Position numbers and translations under genes: made by a program. Under the pieces are notes generated by a model. It saw only the letters and a list, made by a program, of their open reading frames with translations, ran no database searches and had not been told where the DNA came from. This document shows positions 51,201-64,000 of a stretch of DNA of 64,000 nucleotides, piece by piece (positions within the stretch are counted from its first letter, which is position 1; each line of letters begins with the position of its first letter). The stretch comes from Rhopalosiphum padi (taxonomy: Eukaryota; Arthropoda; Insecta; Hemiptera; Aphididae), in contig NC_083598.1 of NCBI RefSeq assembly GCF_020882245.1, forward strand, positions 85,627,714 through 85,691,713, read 5' to 3'.

Positions 51201-54200
51201 CTCTTTTTTTGAAACACATATTCTATCTCGTACCTATTTTATATTGAAAATAATATTGTCCATGCAAATTAATTATATATCTAATATTGTTAATTTCAAT
51301 TTATAATAAGCTAATTGATAAGTGCGTGGTGTACATCATTTTGTTCGCTCTAATTTATACTTATCATGTCGTATCAATTCTTAATATTATTCTCTTGAAA
51401 TATTGTATTTTATATGTTTTATTGATCTTATATTGTTTAATATTATAATAATTGTTGATCTCAGTACCAAAAGTCTGCGACTACTGGAGATGCTGGGGTA
51501 CCAAACTACCTATGTTAAGTTGAAATATAAATAAAAAATATGATACATATACGTTATGCAATTTAGGTATGACGTCAATGTATGAGACCATATTTTTAGT
51601 GACGGTACTACTTATATATAAATTAAGTTAGTGACAAAAGACGATAATAATACATATTATTTTATAATTTATTTACCAGTCTCAAAATACGGTGGAGTTC
51701 GAAAATTACGAAATAGTAAAACGACCAATTACTGTATTCGCCGCTTATGAAATTCGGCGTATAGTATACAAGGACTCCCGAAGAAATTCCCAACACCAAC
51801 CTACAAAAAAACAAAAAAAAAATAACTAACAATAATAGTATATACCTATAGTATGATAAATGTATGATTATAATATAATATAATATTATAACGATAAATA
51901 CAGGTAGACTAAGGCCGTTTAGAAAATTATAATACCTATTATGTATATAAGTGAATGTTTAACTGTTAAAATTTTTACACAGATTAGCTACTATGTACTA
52001 TGTACTATGTACAGACCTGTCCTGTTCATATGTTATTATTTTAAAATTGTAAATTTTTTTCAAAGGATGAAGTTAACACACGCGGGTATTACGACACATG
52101 ACGCCACCTTACGAGCATTTTATTTAGATTTTTTATGGCCATAAACATCCAAATCCTAGTTATTAGGGAGTCGAAAATCCTGCTGACATTTTTGTTGTAA
52201 ACTGCACATTTATATAATAACACACCTATAACATTGAATAGGTAAGTATATATAGCTGTACACTCGTAAGTCGTATGTATAGGTAGGCACCTGAATAGCT
52301 GAATATCTCTAATGTAATAGGCTTATCCAGCCGAGTTAGCTGTCCGCAGCCGTCTAGCAGTACGCGGTGTATCGCTTAGTATTGCGAATATACACACATA
52401 TCTAATATAGAATCTAAACTTTTAACTTTTAAGTTTAAAATATACGAGTAAAAGTGTTAAGAGTCTTAAGATAACACACAATTCAAAATATTATTATTTT
52501 TATATACACACGTTATTAAATAAATTTTAATACCTTATCGCTAAGTATATACTAAGTATGGATATCAAATTATTATCTAAAATTACCAATATGGCACCGT
52601 CTTGTAGAGTATTTTCAACGGTCTCGGGCCAGACGTATATTTAGCAATAAAAATAGGAATGAAAATCTTTATCGGGATCAATGACAGATCAACTAGAGCC
52701 ATGGATTCTTTTGCCACGCCGTATTCCATAAATTTTGGATTTGACACGGACGTTCCCATCGAAGAAAACGAGAACTGAAATAATAATAATAATAATAATA
52801 TTTTAACCACCATCGTAAAAACAAATAGGTCGCAGGCGTCTTAGACGATTTACGGAAATAAAAATTAACAACCATTAAATAAATAATTACTATCGAATAT
52901 TATTATGCATATTCATCGAGTGTTAAAAAATACATTACTTCATATGCCAGCATGACCATGGTAAATATTTTCATCGTCCGGAGGTTTATGATCTTCCATA
53001 ACAATTTATACATTTGCTTGACGTTGATTTTGCTGATTTTATCGGCCTGATTGCATTTCTCTTTCACGAACACAGCAATCGACGCGGATACCATAGTGTA
53101 AATTATTCCCCAAAAGAATAAATATCCTGTAAGCATATAATTATTGAGCGGCGGCGGTTTTATAATTTAAAGGGTGAAAGTGCAGGCGATTCTTATATAG
53201 CCGTGTAGTTCGGCAGCTTAACATTAAGCCGTCTGGAAAAATCAAATAAAACCATTTCATCAATAGTAAAAAAGACTCTACAGGAAATACGTTCACGTAT
53301 CATATAAAATAGTAGGACATTTATTTATTTTTTTCAATTTAAAAGTCTTTATTCAGCTCATGTTGGACATCGGTTTTTAATTAACCACGTCAGAAAAATG
53401 CATTTCAAAGTATACTAAAAAATGTGAACAACGCAATATACGAGAACGTATTTATTATGTTACGATTTTTTAAAATATACTTTTTCAAATAAAAAGGGGA
53501 AAAAACTAATCAAAATCTGCAGACTACTTAGTTTATTCTATAAAATAATGTGTGCAGATACCTAAATAATATGTACCTATTTATTATTGTACAGTGTTAC
53601 TATATATAAATATATCTATCTATAGAAAATCACACAGATAATCGATTTTGTTTTAATTTTCTGCCAGTTTCGCACTCTGTATAATATTGCGTATAACTAT
53701 ATTATGTATTTCGTATTACTTTCCCGCACTCTGTCCAGCGAAAGAATACGACCGACTAAAATCGGCGAATATTGGTCTCGGCGGTAGGGTGTCACGCGGG
53801 GGTGCACAGAATTCGCATGTTCTCTCGTCGGACAGAGTATATTATTATGTTATACGTGATATACGCATGTACAGAAAGTGCTATTCACACTTTTCCCGAG
53901 TACATAGGTACACTGCCGTCTACTATATTATGTATTCATGTACCCACGTCCCGTGTTCGGACTACATAATATACTTTAAGTTTAAAACGTCAAAATTCAT
54001 TTGAATATTTAATGGAAATAAAATAATTGTTTATTTACTGTTCATGTAAACCGGAAAATACTTAGAAGTACGTCCTATATTAGATATTAAGGGCTGAGAC
54101 ATGTTAGCACGCAGATTTTTTTTTGTAAAGAAAATTAATTAGAAACAAAGTTGTATGATATGTTAGCGGAAGCAGATATTAGCTATGAGACAAAAAAAAA

Positions 54201-57200
54201 AATATATATGACAATTTATTAAAATGATTATTGGTCTTTCACGGTGTATTTGGTATGTACACTACTTAAAGATGCCTATTAAAATATAAAATTATAACAT
54301 AAATGTACCTTGGTGATTTTTTTTTATTGTGTTTTAAAATATAAAATTACGATCTTAACGTATCATTATCATTTTTTTCTATCATGTTTTCTGAGCAATT
54401 AAGTTGTTTTCACCCCTATTTAAAAAGTTATTTGTATAAACTATACTCCCTGCAAGTTACCAAGTGCTTGTGTTTGGTCAACAGAAAGTCGAAAATTGCA
54501 CTGGATATTATTATAGCTTTGCATTCAATATATACTATACATGTACATATATTTTTTTTATATTATTTACATTTTAATGTGCGTTAGTGGAGATTGTAAA
54601 TAATAAATGTTAATATTTGCATAAGAGAAATTTCGTTCGTCAGTATTATGGACTGATTTTTCCTCGTATACCTAAAATTAAATATTCTCTATACATATAA
54701 AAAATTGTGACTAAGCTGAAAAGCTGTTCTCGTGCAAAGGATTATCTAGTATAAATCGTATAACTAATGAGTATTCAGTGGAAAGAATTGCTCGGATCAA
54801 TACTATAAATCGTTAATGTTTATTTTTTTTAAGCCACAAAACAATAAATTGAGGACATGATCTTATAAATGTCGAATGAATAGGTTTTCCGTTCTATAAA
54901 CCATTTAATGTTCCTAAACCATAAGCTTGGCATATGCGTGCCATAAATAGTATTATGACCTACAATACGATTTTAATACGATTGCATTTAATTTATGGGG
55001 TAATATTTCACGTAAGAACGGCTTACCCTCCATCGAAATTATGCCACCTTTTTGGGCTGTAAAACGTAGCCACTTGTTGCAAAATTCCTCGGACTCCAAC
55101 AATATGAACAATACGTAACCGAACGCTACTCCCAATGCTTGGCCGGACGTATTGCACGTTGATGCGTATCCTAAGTTCTCCCTGCAAGGTCAAAAACAAT
55201 ACGATATTTGAACAGTCAAACTAAAAACGCTGCAATATCATAGCTTATAAGCGGTCGTCATAACCGCACATTTTCAAAAAAAAAGCCGATCAAATCTGCA
55301 CACTTCTATAAGTACATTAGTTTTGTACAGTTTTTCCAAAATAAAACCGTTCAATACACACTATGTATAATATCAATAACACATCTATCTAAAATAACAT
55401 TATCGTTTAAAACCACTTACCAGTTAATCATAAGTAATGCAATTCATTTAATAGAACATTTGTAAACACTATAGAATGTACATGTATTCCAATATAGGCG
55501 TTATCTACTAAATATACTTTATTTTATTTTATTACATATTGTCATATTGAATTATATTTAATTAATTACTATTAAAATTATAAGATCTTATGTGTTGAAT
55601 TATTTTTATGACGAATTGTATAATAACAATTAAGAATAAAAAATGTTTGATTTCTAACTGTCAATCAAATGTGTGTAATTGTTTTAAATTATTGACCTTC
55701 GAAATTTTCTTTATAAATAATAGAAAAAATGTGTGCGATATTGAACGGTCTAAAATGTTCGGTTATTAATGCTAATTATATATGGTTTTGAACGACGGCT
55801 AATATTATTTGGTTTAAATTATTTAATATAATACATGCACCTACATATATATATATATATATATGGTAATCGGTAAAAATACCTGTGGAAAAAATATCCC
55901 AAGGAATTGGTTAATATAGCTAGTCTTCTCTTATGATCGGGTAGTTAATAATTATACACGAATTGTCTCTCAGAAATAGATGATTATTTAAATTTATATT
56001 GTATCACAATGATTAAAAAAATTAACCATATTATTATTATTATGACAAATATTATTTTATAATAATATAATATTGTATTTAATTTTTTTACATTGACTTA
56101 ATACAATATCTATCAAATATGAATATATTATTTTCTTTAACGTATCTATAAATATGTATATAATAATTATTATTTATTCTAATGTGTATTTTTCTTACAG
56201 GTAGGGTTTTCTCTTTCGGCTATTATTTCCTCGGGTAATTTTTCTTAGATTCATATATATATATATATAATTTATATATTCTGTATTATAAAGAATTATT
56301 AATCAACGAAATATAATAAAAAATATCTACACAATAATAACACAACAACGAGGGGTTAAGCTACCCGACGCTGATCTCCTTTGTTTACCCACGTATTAGC
56401 CATGCGATCGAATAGATATGCAAACATGAACATTGAACGACCTAAGCGTGTTTAATGTGTGTGTTATATTAATATTGTGTGTTTTAACATGCAGTGTTGC
56501 AGAAACATGTGGGAAACTCACCTGTATTTCTCGGGTGTAAATACCTATTTCGTAAATCGTAAATGTATTAAAATCGTGATTTAAATAATTAAGTGTTCGT
56601 ATATAACGTATATCGGTCAAGGCGGAGTGTGGAAGGCGCGGCCCCATTGCCCCTCACGCGGGGGGGCGGCATTGACACGGGGCGGTCATGCCAGGGTAGG
56701 TATTTCAGTTGTTAATAGATTATTATATGAATTAAAATGTATTATGATGTGCATACTTTCTCAACAGAGTGAGCGTCCATCCGTCGACGGCGATGTCGTT
56801 AGTGGCGGCCAAAACGTTCAGAAAAAAGAACGCGCACGTCAACGTGGTCATACGCGTTTCGTTTTCCATCAACCACTTTATGTTCGGCGCTACGAACATC
56901 AGCAACAGTCCTGCGAGCGTAATACACATTATTTAGACAATTATCTAGAAACTCTTACTCGTGTAGTTGTTGTCTTGTAGGCTGTACAACAGGCGTGTAC
57001 AGGTAATTTCAACGTAGTGCGGTTACCTATACACAATTCCACGGGGACCAGCCACGTCTTCCGTTTGCCCACACGGCGCGAGTACATGACGTCCACCAAC
57101 GGAGCCCACAATAGCTTTAAACTCCATGGGATATCGACTACACCGAACTTTGCCTGAATAGGAAATAAAAATTGGATTTGTGGGTATCAGTCGTCGTGCG

Positions 57201-59262
57201 TTTATCGTATTCGTAGATAATTTTATTTAGTAGACAGCAGACGTCAGTGAAACTTATAACGCGTTTACATCAAAACAAACCGCAATATTTTAACTGCAGT
57301 CTGCTAATAGATTGGTTATACATCATATTGTTATATAAATATCACTGGCGAATAGCGATAGAAGCACATTTCAGACAAGAAGAAATATATTGTTTTATAT
57401 ATTATTATAAAAATAAACCGATATTATTATCTGTAATGTGCATATACCTACAAATAATATGTCACAGTAAAAGTACATCTTTTGTATACGAATACCGGAT
57501 TAATATAGATAGATTTTATCAGTAAAACCTTGAATTCAACCGACTAATACTATGGTAAATGTCAGAATTTCGGATTTTTATTAATTGATCTTGGTAAATT
57601 TTATGAGGTGGAGATACGTTTGGGCGAATTTACCCAAAACGGGGCACTTTAGAGCATAAATCCATACAACGTTTGCGCGTAATATTTCTTTTCATAACAG
57701 TACGTTTGGGCCTATATATTTTTTACATATAGGTATCTATTAGTATATTATATATTAAATCGGAGCCTATTAGAAGACCCAAGAATCCAGAAGACACCAC
57801 GAGGAAGTTGGCTCAATAGCCTTCAAAAAATATTTAATTTTTTTTTTTAAATGTCCTGATTTAATTTTATGTATAACTCGCTTATTATTTATTGATATTA
57901 TTGTATATTACGATCTTTTCTATCAATTAATATTTTATTTACCGCAAAACGTGGTCCTAATTTTTTAAGTAATTTAATATTTTTTTTCAACTTCCAGATA
58001 ACTTTTTTAAACTGCGCCCAAACGATTCATGTCCATTTCAAGATATTAAACAAATTAGTTCGGCCAAAACAACAAATGATCAACTTACTATACTGCAGTT
58101 TTAGTTTTTTAAACGTGAATTAAATTATATGGTAAATCTTAAAATATACTATTTATAAATATTAAATGAAGTCCAAAATAGATACAAATAGATATGTTAA
58201 AAGTAAAACATCTAAATCAAATGCGTTCAATTGAAATCAGTAATAGAATTTTGTTTATATTTTTCTTTTATTATTATAATAAAATATAAATGATTTGAAA
58301 AAAACATAAAAATAATATTATTTAAATAAACTTTAATGATGTTACATTTAAAGATTTGCTAAAATTATTCATTATTTGGTATAATTGATAGATACATTTA
58401 ACACCATTTTTTAGTTTTTAACATTAAAAATGTCAATATGGAAATGATAATAATTAAAATATAAACATATAAAATGAAAATATAAAATTTTTACAATATA
58501 TCTACAGTATTATTTATTAGTATATGGCCGACTACCGTGGCATCAAGAACTTTAAAATTCAAATTTAAAAAAATACATAATTAAACATTGTTGTTAAATG
58601 TACCATTATATTCATCAATAGTACAAAATTAAATTTTTTCCAACATTAAAGTATAATTTTTATATTTGCATATATTTTGGTACTTTGAATTTTTTCCCAA
58701 CAGGGTTGTTTATCCCAAAACTCACATTATGTTTGTAAAGTAAATAAAGCCTGCAGAACTATAATTAATCACTGGGGGTTTGACTGAATTATATTATATT
58801 AAAATTTACCAAGATAAATCGGTAAGAAACCGAAGTCCTGACATTTACCGGTGGTTGTCATTAAACTCTAGATTTTATCGGTTAAATTTAGGTTTTTTCA
58901 GTGTTCATACTTTTATCGTAAAATGTATGTAATACGACTAATACGTATACAATCAAACATACTTGTTGAACGTACGACACTTTCATGTTCTGCATGTACA
59001 TCCTAATGGCGAATGAAATTCCTACCGGTACACCTTGTAACATGTATAGCAGTACAAGCAAAGCCACATTGAGCCTGTCCCCCTTTAGGTTGGGTCTGAT
59101 GTCTTTTTGTACTTCGGACGACGGTAAGTTGTCGTCGCCACACCGCTCATGGTTGATGACATGTGCAATCACTTCGTCTTTTCCGTTTTCTGTAATCGAT
59201 TTCGCGATAACGTCGTTCACACCTTGGTAGGCAGACTCTAAGTCGACCAATTCCACGTCCAT
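48203..59262 (-). CDS. SLC33A1: acetyl-coenzyme A transporter 1 (SLC33A1)
   Basis: Multi-pass ER-membrane carrier of the major facilitator superfamily that imports acetyl-CoA for lumenal acetylation of proteins and gangliosides (family knowledge). Nine minus-strand exons join in phase: 58963-59262, 57027-57153, 56757-56910, 55027-55181, 52939-53126, 52587-52774, 51677-51800, 50882-51100, 48203-48397; 549 residues, the same length as human SLC33A1. Conserved segments include LLYMLQGVPVGISFAIR, DIPWSLKLLWAPLVDVMY, GKRKTWLVP, ATNDIAVDGWTLTLL, GYASTCNTSGQALG, AKYTSGPRPL and DPRIGGTYMSLLNTV, with VVDGYFVEVVF in the last exon. The N-terminal ~60 residues are cytosolic-looking and variable. Introns carry a SINE, a foldback MITE and a TIR element. 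Reading through the exon 8 donor would give an alternative end at 50831. Confidence 0.95.
49354..49597 (-). mobile_element. tRNA-derived SINE with 13-bp TSD
   Basis: On the minus strand the element starts GGGGGACGGGGTGGCCGAG, with a polymerase III A box TGGCCGAGCGG and a B box GGTTCGATCC in a tRNA Leu/Ser-like head (about 49530-49590), then a unique body and a 3' A tail (T run at 49354-49372 on the plus strand). A perfect 13-bp duplication TATATATATTATG flanks it at 49341-49353 and 49598-49610, the mark of LINE-driven insertion. It lies in SLC33A1 intron 8, in the same orientation as the gene. The intact promoter boxes and perfect duplication suggest a young copy. Confidence 0.93.
53728..53838. 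mobile_element. foldback MITE, copy 2 (SLC33A1 intron)
   Basis: Starts ACTCTGTCC and ends GGACAGAGT. Its right 64 bases match the 38275-38406 element without gaps, sharing GTCTCG, TGCACAGAATT and TGTTCTCTC. The left arm is shorter and carries its own ACCGACTAAAATCGG hairpin, so this copy is rearranged. It lies in SLC33A1 intron 4 (53127-55026). Confidence 0.7.
55845..55864. repeat. TA dinucleotide run
   Basis: Ten AT units in SLC33A1 intron 3. Confidence 0.75.
57554..58849. mobile_element. about 1.3-kb TIR element in SLC33A1 intron 1
   Basis: The left end GGTAAATGTCAGAATTTCGG and the complement of the right end GGTAAATGTCAGGACTTCGG open inverted repeats of about 50 bases that both continue to ATCTTGGTAAATTTTA (about 40 of 48 positions agree). 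An inner inverted pair, CGTTTGGGCG near 57619 and CGCCCAAACG near 58014, points to a nested or composite structure. No target duplication and no transposase frame were found. The superfamily is undetermined. Confidence 0.7.
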
Positions 59263-62200
59263 CGATCGTTCTCAAGTTGTTATTAATAACTATACGTATA
59301 TTACTTTGATTGTTAAAACATAGATAGATAACCTATTTCAACATATAACATATAATTATTTGGATGAAATAATAATAAATAAGAATAAGGACTTAACTTT
59401 ACTATATGATAAAAACTCGTAAATATAATGTCAATTTTTTTTTTAAATCTTTAAACAGACTTTAATAACCACATTTTAATATTTTTCATTTAAAATCTGT
59501 ATGAAAAAACACTATTTTTATTTAATATAATTAATATTTTAAGACGAATGCCTACTAAAATATCAATTATATTATTATTATTATTATTTGTATTAACGTT
59601 AATCTACGTTTAGCTATGCGTATCTTATCCGTTGAAATTCGATTCACCACTCAGTAACTGCTCTAAGCTCTTCATCAAACTCTAGTGCACACGAAACGCT
59701 TATTCGTATTACATACGCTATACCTATTATACTTGTGCATATAGTACCTATATAAAAGTATAATTAATTATTTACACAGATTGTTCGAATCGAACGTGAG
59801 ACATGTTATATTTTACGTGTATATCGAGTGCCGGAGTTCCGCTAACAGAAGCTCGTACCTTATCATTAAACATTAAAATCGAACACACAGACCGATCACC
59901 TACCCGATCGTCCTTTTTATGAGTTTAATAACGGTCGATCAATATTGCAGGTTTTTTTTTTATTTCCAAGGGGAGCAGAGAAAATTTGATTTAACAGTTT
60001 TTTTTTTTTAAATATATTGTTCAAAGCAGTTTTTTACATACCTAAAATGTTCAGTAAATACTAAATTGAATACCAAATGTGTTTTTAGTTTGTAATTCGA
60101 CAAATTTTAAAGAATATATGTTTACCTGTATCATTATAATATTCTATTTCCAATAACGTGATCAGCGATTTACCATAGTCGTTTCTGTTTTATATTTTAC
60201 TCATCTATATATTTTATTATTTTTCATTGCGAATAAATAATGTTCAATACACACACAATTATATGAATAGTCCTCAAATTTAACACTGCCATTGAATTTC
60301 TTTTGTTTTAGTTTATACAATATAATACACAGAGACAAAGCAGCACAATTTAAGAACAATGAATGTATATCTTAATATTATACATTATAATAATATTTAA
60401 CAGGATTTGTACTATACATTTCGAGAAAAAAAACAATTAGCAATTAGCTTCACGTTGATGATGAAACTTTGTTTTTAATTAGTTATTTACTTATTGTTAT
60501 ATGGAAAAAAGTGATACTTATAATAATAAGAAATTATTAATAATATATTTTTGAAAAATGTTTTCATTTCAGTTTCGATTTAGACGTTGCGATTGATTTA
60601 CCATTAGTGAAAGGTATTTTTAAAGTTTCCCATAATAGTAGAATAGTGAAGTTTGTATGAAATCTACGACAAGCTAATTTGAATTTCTCAACTACTTATC
60701 GTAGTTTCGTAGTTTCGTACTTTTATATTTTAGTTAGAAAAGAATAATTTATTTATTGATGTGTTCTATAATGTAAACTTACTATAAAATATAAAATATA
60801 CAAGAAAAAAATATATTAATTGAATTATTTATCAAGATATTTTTGATTATCTACTCTATGTAGTATTTTGTCGTTATTTTTTCTAACGAATGATTATAAA
60901 TTAATGGTTCAAAAAGATCTATTTTTATGAAACAAATTCAAGTTTTGATTCTGCAATGCATTTTTATACAATTTTGTTGTAATATTTAAAACTTTTGCGT
61001 AGCTGATGCTTCGTGTATTTGAATATCCATAAATTCTACCTCGATGAATAATTTATTCATTCAACGTATTATTAATATTTAGTGCGTGAAACTTTATGTC
61101 TATGAGAACTCCACAGTGTGTGCGCAGTATGTTTTGCCGATTTCTTATAGGCTTACCGCAAAATTCAAAACTGAATTCATGTATTCTTAAACGTTCTTTT
61201 AGCTGACATTTAAAAAAGAATTTCGTTAAATTTATTAAAAATAATAATTTTTTTTTTTGAGGGGAGGGGAATCATTTGCTTTTAAATATTATAGAAGCGG
61301 AGTGATAAATCTATTGATTTTAAGATATATTCGACAAAATCTATTTTATTTTTTTAGTGTAACTCATAAACGAGATATTTTAAAATTTAAAAAAAATGGA
61401 TAAATCGTTATTTTCTATTTACGATAATATTTTCAATATATTTTGACTTTTTTTGAGCTATTTATAGTTATGATAAATTTTAAATTATTTTTAGATTTTT
61501 TTCTATAAATGTCGATTTAAAATATTATTATTATATTATTATATGGTAGAAAAACTTAAAAATTTAATACATAACTCTTCATAAGTTGTTTATTTTTCAA
61601 TTACAAAATATTGATAATCTATAGTCATGATATTTTTTTGTAAGCATTTAAAGTTAGAATTTTGATAAAATTCATAAAAATCTCGAAAATTAGTTAATTA
61701 TGTAGTATTTAAAAATACTTATATAACAATTGTTGTGCTTATACCTAAGTTTTAAAAACTAAATAAGGTTTACTTTACAATCTATATTTGAAGAAAAATG
61801 TCTACCATAAAGCCAAATCAATTTTTTATGACCGTTTCAAGTTCAAATGTTTATGACATTAGATATTCACCTAAAATCGGCTAAAAAAAGTTATTTTTTT
61901 CTCAAACAATTTTTGATATTTTATTGTATTTATTTTTATTTTTTAGGTTTATATTCGTAAATGAAAACAAAGAACTAGTGAATTAGTTAATTTATTAATT
62001 GACAGCAAATGTTCAAATTAGGCCAAGTTTTCGTATTTAACAGATTTTCTTCGTATGGAATTTTAAAACTCACATGTTCATTGTATTTGGCAGTTGAAAG
62101 TTGAACGATTGACTGCATCACAATACACAATTGATGTATTATAGGAACAAACGCTATTCAAAATATAACGGACACGTTAAACGGTCTTGAGTATTCCTTT

Positions 62201-63261
62201 TGGACAGAAAAGTGATTTGCGGACGATACGCATGAATACATTTTTGGCTGGTTACTATGCAAGTGAAGTACGTAAACAATTCGTTTGCCAAGTCCGCCCC
62301 GATCTTGGTAATGATTTATAAGTTATAACAAAACACAAAATGTCTTGAACAAGTTGAAAACAACGAAAGCGTTTATTTTGTGTCAATATGGGTGGAACTA
62401 CGAGGGACATATTATATTGTTAGTCCTTAAACATACAAAACGTTGTGTCAAAAAATAACACGTTTTAACGTTCATTTAAAAAATATTTACGAAGATAATT
62501 TTATGTGAAAGGTATATTATTTGTTGTTAGAAACCAGTCACCAACTAAATTATAGTAATATTTTAATTTGTTTAATAGTTTTTTTCATCTTAATAATAAT
62601 AATTTATTTTACTTACTAATAAAATTGAACTTTCATCCGTAGTACTTTCAAGCCAAAATTGGAATTTTTAACGATAAAGAATAATTGTTTATAAATAATC
62701 ATTCGACAAAGATCAGACGAAAATAAATCTGTATATATTATCTTTATTCATTTAAATGTAATACATTATTTACAATAATAAGATATTATTACTTGAACCA
62801 AATTGTTACTGTTTAATTTATTAAATCAATGGTATAATGAAATATAATATTTACCTGTAAGTATATAGTGTGTAAAGTGGTATAAGTTATATAGCTTTTA
62901 GCTTTTTTTTTTACCAACAGTTAATGCATATCTACATGTTGTATAGTAGTCTTGTGATGTATGAAAATTATACGATTTTATTCGCCAACAATTGCAAGAG
63001 CTGTTAATATGATATTTATTTTATCACTACAGTTATGAAATCGGTATGTTATATTAAACAGAACAAATAGAAACCGAAAAAGTTTAAAAAAATGTTTAAA
63101 ATGTAATATTATTAACTATTGTGCGACGAACATTGGTGATATTTCGATACTTGTCGTCAACTGTAAAGCAACGGAAATTAACATGATATTTCTATTTGTT
63201 ATTCCTATCTATGATTTAAATTTAAAATGTTATCAGCTATTACAGTATATAAATCGTACAC
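59263..63261. other. SLC33A1 upstream region, no recognised gene
   Basis: The SLC33A1 promoter and leader should lie just right of 59262; a more balanced patch at about 59630-59940 is the best candidate for a leader exon or promoter, without clear core elements. Beyond that I see AT-rich sequence, with a mildly GC-richer patch around 62030-62410, and no coding exon. Confidence 0.5.
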
Positions 63262-63449
63262 CAGGGGTGTCCAACCTTTTGTAAAGACTAGGCCCCAACG
63301 TGCGAGTAGAAGTTGTCGTGGATCACATACATCTTAATAATAATAGATTATTCAATTAAAATAGTTTTTTTTCTCATAATATAAAATGCATTTAATTTAA
63401 GTGAGGGCTGCATTAAAAACTATCGCGGATCGCGGGTCGGACGCCTCTG
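63262..63449. mobile_element. hAT-type MITE, 188 bp, with 8-bp TSD
   Basis: Ends CAGGGGTGTCCAACC and, on the complement, CAGAGGCGTCCGACC (12 of 15 match). A perfect 8-bp duplication TCGTACAC flanks it at 63254-63261 and 63450-63457. The CAGGGGTGTCCAA end is typical of Charlie-like hAT elements. No coding capacity. Confidence 0.92.
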
Positions 63450-64000
63450 TCGTACACAATAAGTTTTTGTTTTATATTTTGGATGCAGTAACTAAGTTGG
63501 GCGGGGTAATGGAGTTATTAAGTTATTGAATAAGTAATTATTATTATCTTTAATTCTAATTAATCTATTTTCGAAACTCAATAGTTGTATATTATAATGA
63601 CTACGCTTTCTGCAATTAAAATAGAAAAAAACACAATGACAATTATTTCGATATAGAGCAATAGACGCGTTTGTAATAAATGGGTGAGTAACTATAATAA
63701 TCGTATTATAATTACCACGCTTATCACATAATTGTAAACGATGATGTGTCACTGTCACAAACCACAACTCATATAGCATTCGATAATGTATACGAATCTG
63801 TAACAATATTATGATTAAGGCAAGATAACTAGTAAAATTAATACTAGTTGGACACGAACATAAACTTTTGTATGCGGTCAGAAGTAGTTATATTTGCAGT
63901 GCGAGTGCAAAAAATTAAACATTTATATTATTATATTATCAACGCATTAGCAGTCTTTTTTTTGTCACATATATACACATTATACCAATGGAAATATATG
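63450..64000. other. right edge, no recognised gene
   Basis: AT-rich sequence; the open frame on the minus strand across 63492-63806 has no recognisable domain. Confidence 0.5.

Noticed and set aside
56627..56980. 117-codon open frame on the plus strand
   Set aside because: It is the antisense of SLC33A1 exon 3 plus adjacent GC-rich intron.
58985..59230. 81-codon open frame on the plus strand
   Set aside because: Antisense shadow of SLC33A1 exon 1, whose minus-strand frame matches the family.
1..64000. CRISPR arrays, operons, prophage, bacterial or viral genes
   Set aside because: No spaced repeats, no bacterial-type gene packing, no viral protein signature; every recognised gene is a split animal gene.

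Overview
This window is AT-rich animal nuclear DNA, most likely from an insect. Six multi-exon protein genes could be rebuilt by joining GT/AG-bounded coding blocks whose reading phases fit throughout. The very low GC, the many short introns, the recurring TAGGTAC/TACCTA words and the mix of small hAT, pogo-like and tRNA-derived elements suggest an aphid or related hemipteran. That assignment is an inference; the sequence contains no marker gene that proves it. There is no operon, CRISPR array, phage or plasmid.

Layout: 1-7859 holds no convincing gene but has a CpG/triplet-rich island near 2.87-3.42 kb. 7.9-12.9 kb (+) is the PAF1 subunit of the Paf1 transcription elongation complex. 14.9-16.5 kb (+) is the small GTPase Rab39. 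16.8-23.7 kb (-) is a SMYD4-type SET/MYND/TPR protein, tail to tail with Rab39. 26.8-28.3 kb (-) is the mitochondrial Fe-S assembly factor BOLA3. 31.0-45.8 kb (+), with a probable non-coding first exon near 28.8-28.96 kb, is a 28-exon C1-DH-PH Rho guanine nucleotide exchange factor of the ARHGEF2/18/28/AKAP13 group. 48.2-59.3 kb (-) is the acetyl-CoA transporter SLC33A1, rebuilt as 9 exons and 549 residues. 59.3-64 kb shows no gene.

The genes are unrelated housekeeping or signalling genes, not a pathway. The architecture worth noting is: a tail-to-tail pair (Rab39/SMYD4) whose poly(A) signals predict overlapping antisense 3' ends; a head-to-head pair (BOLA3/RhoGEF) sharing a roughly 0.4-kb upstream region; and many short non-autonomous transposons in introns and spacers. 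Several of these are defined to the base by target-site duplications: four hAT-type insertions with perfect 8-bp duplications, a pogo-like element flanked by TA, and a tRNA-derived SINE with a perfect 13-bp duplication. Two diverged copies of one foldback element sit in introns of two different genes.

I found no evidence of an undescribed molecular system. The best new material is the exact set of mobile-element insertions, the antisense 3' overlap, and specific features of the RhoGEF (atypical C1 spacing, micro-exons, hydrophobic C-terminus). All exon boundaries were read by eye and need transcript support.
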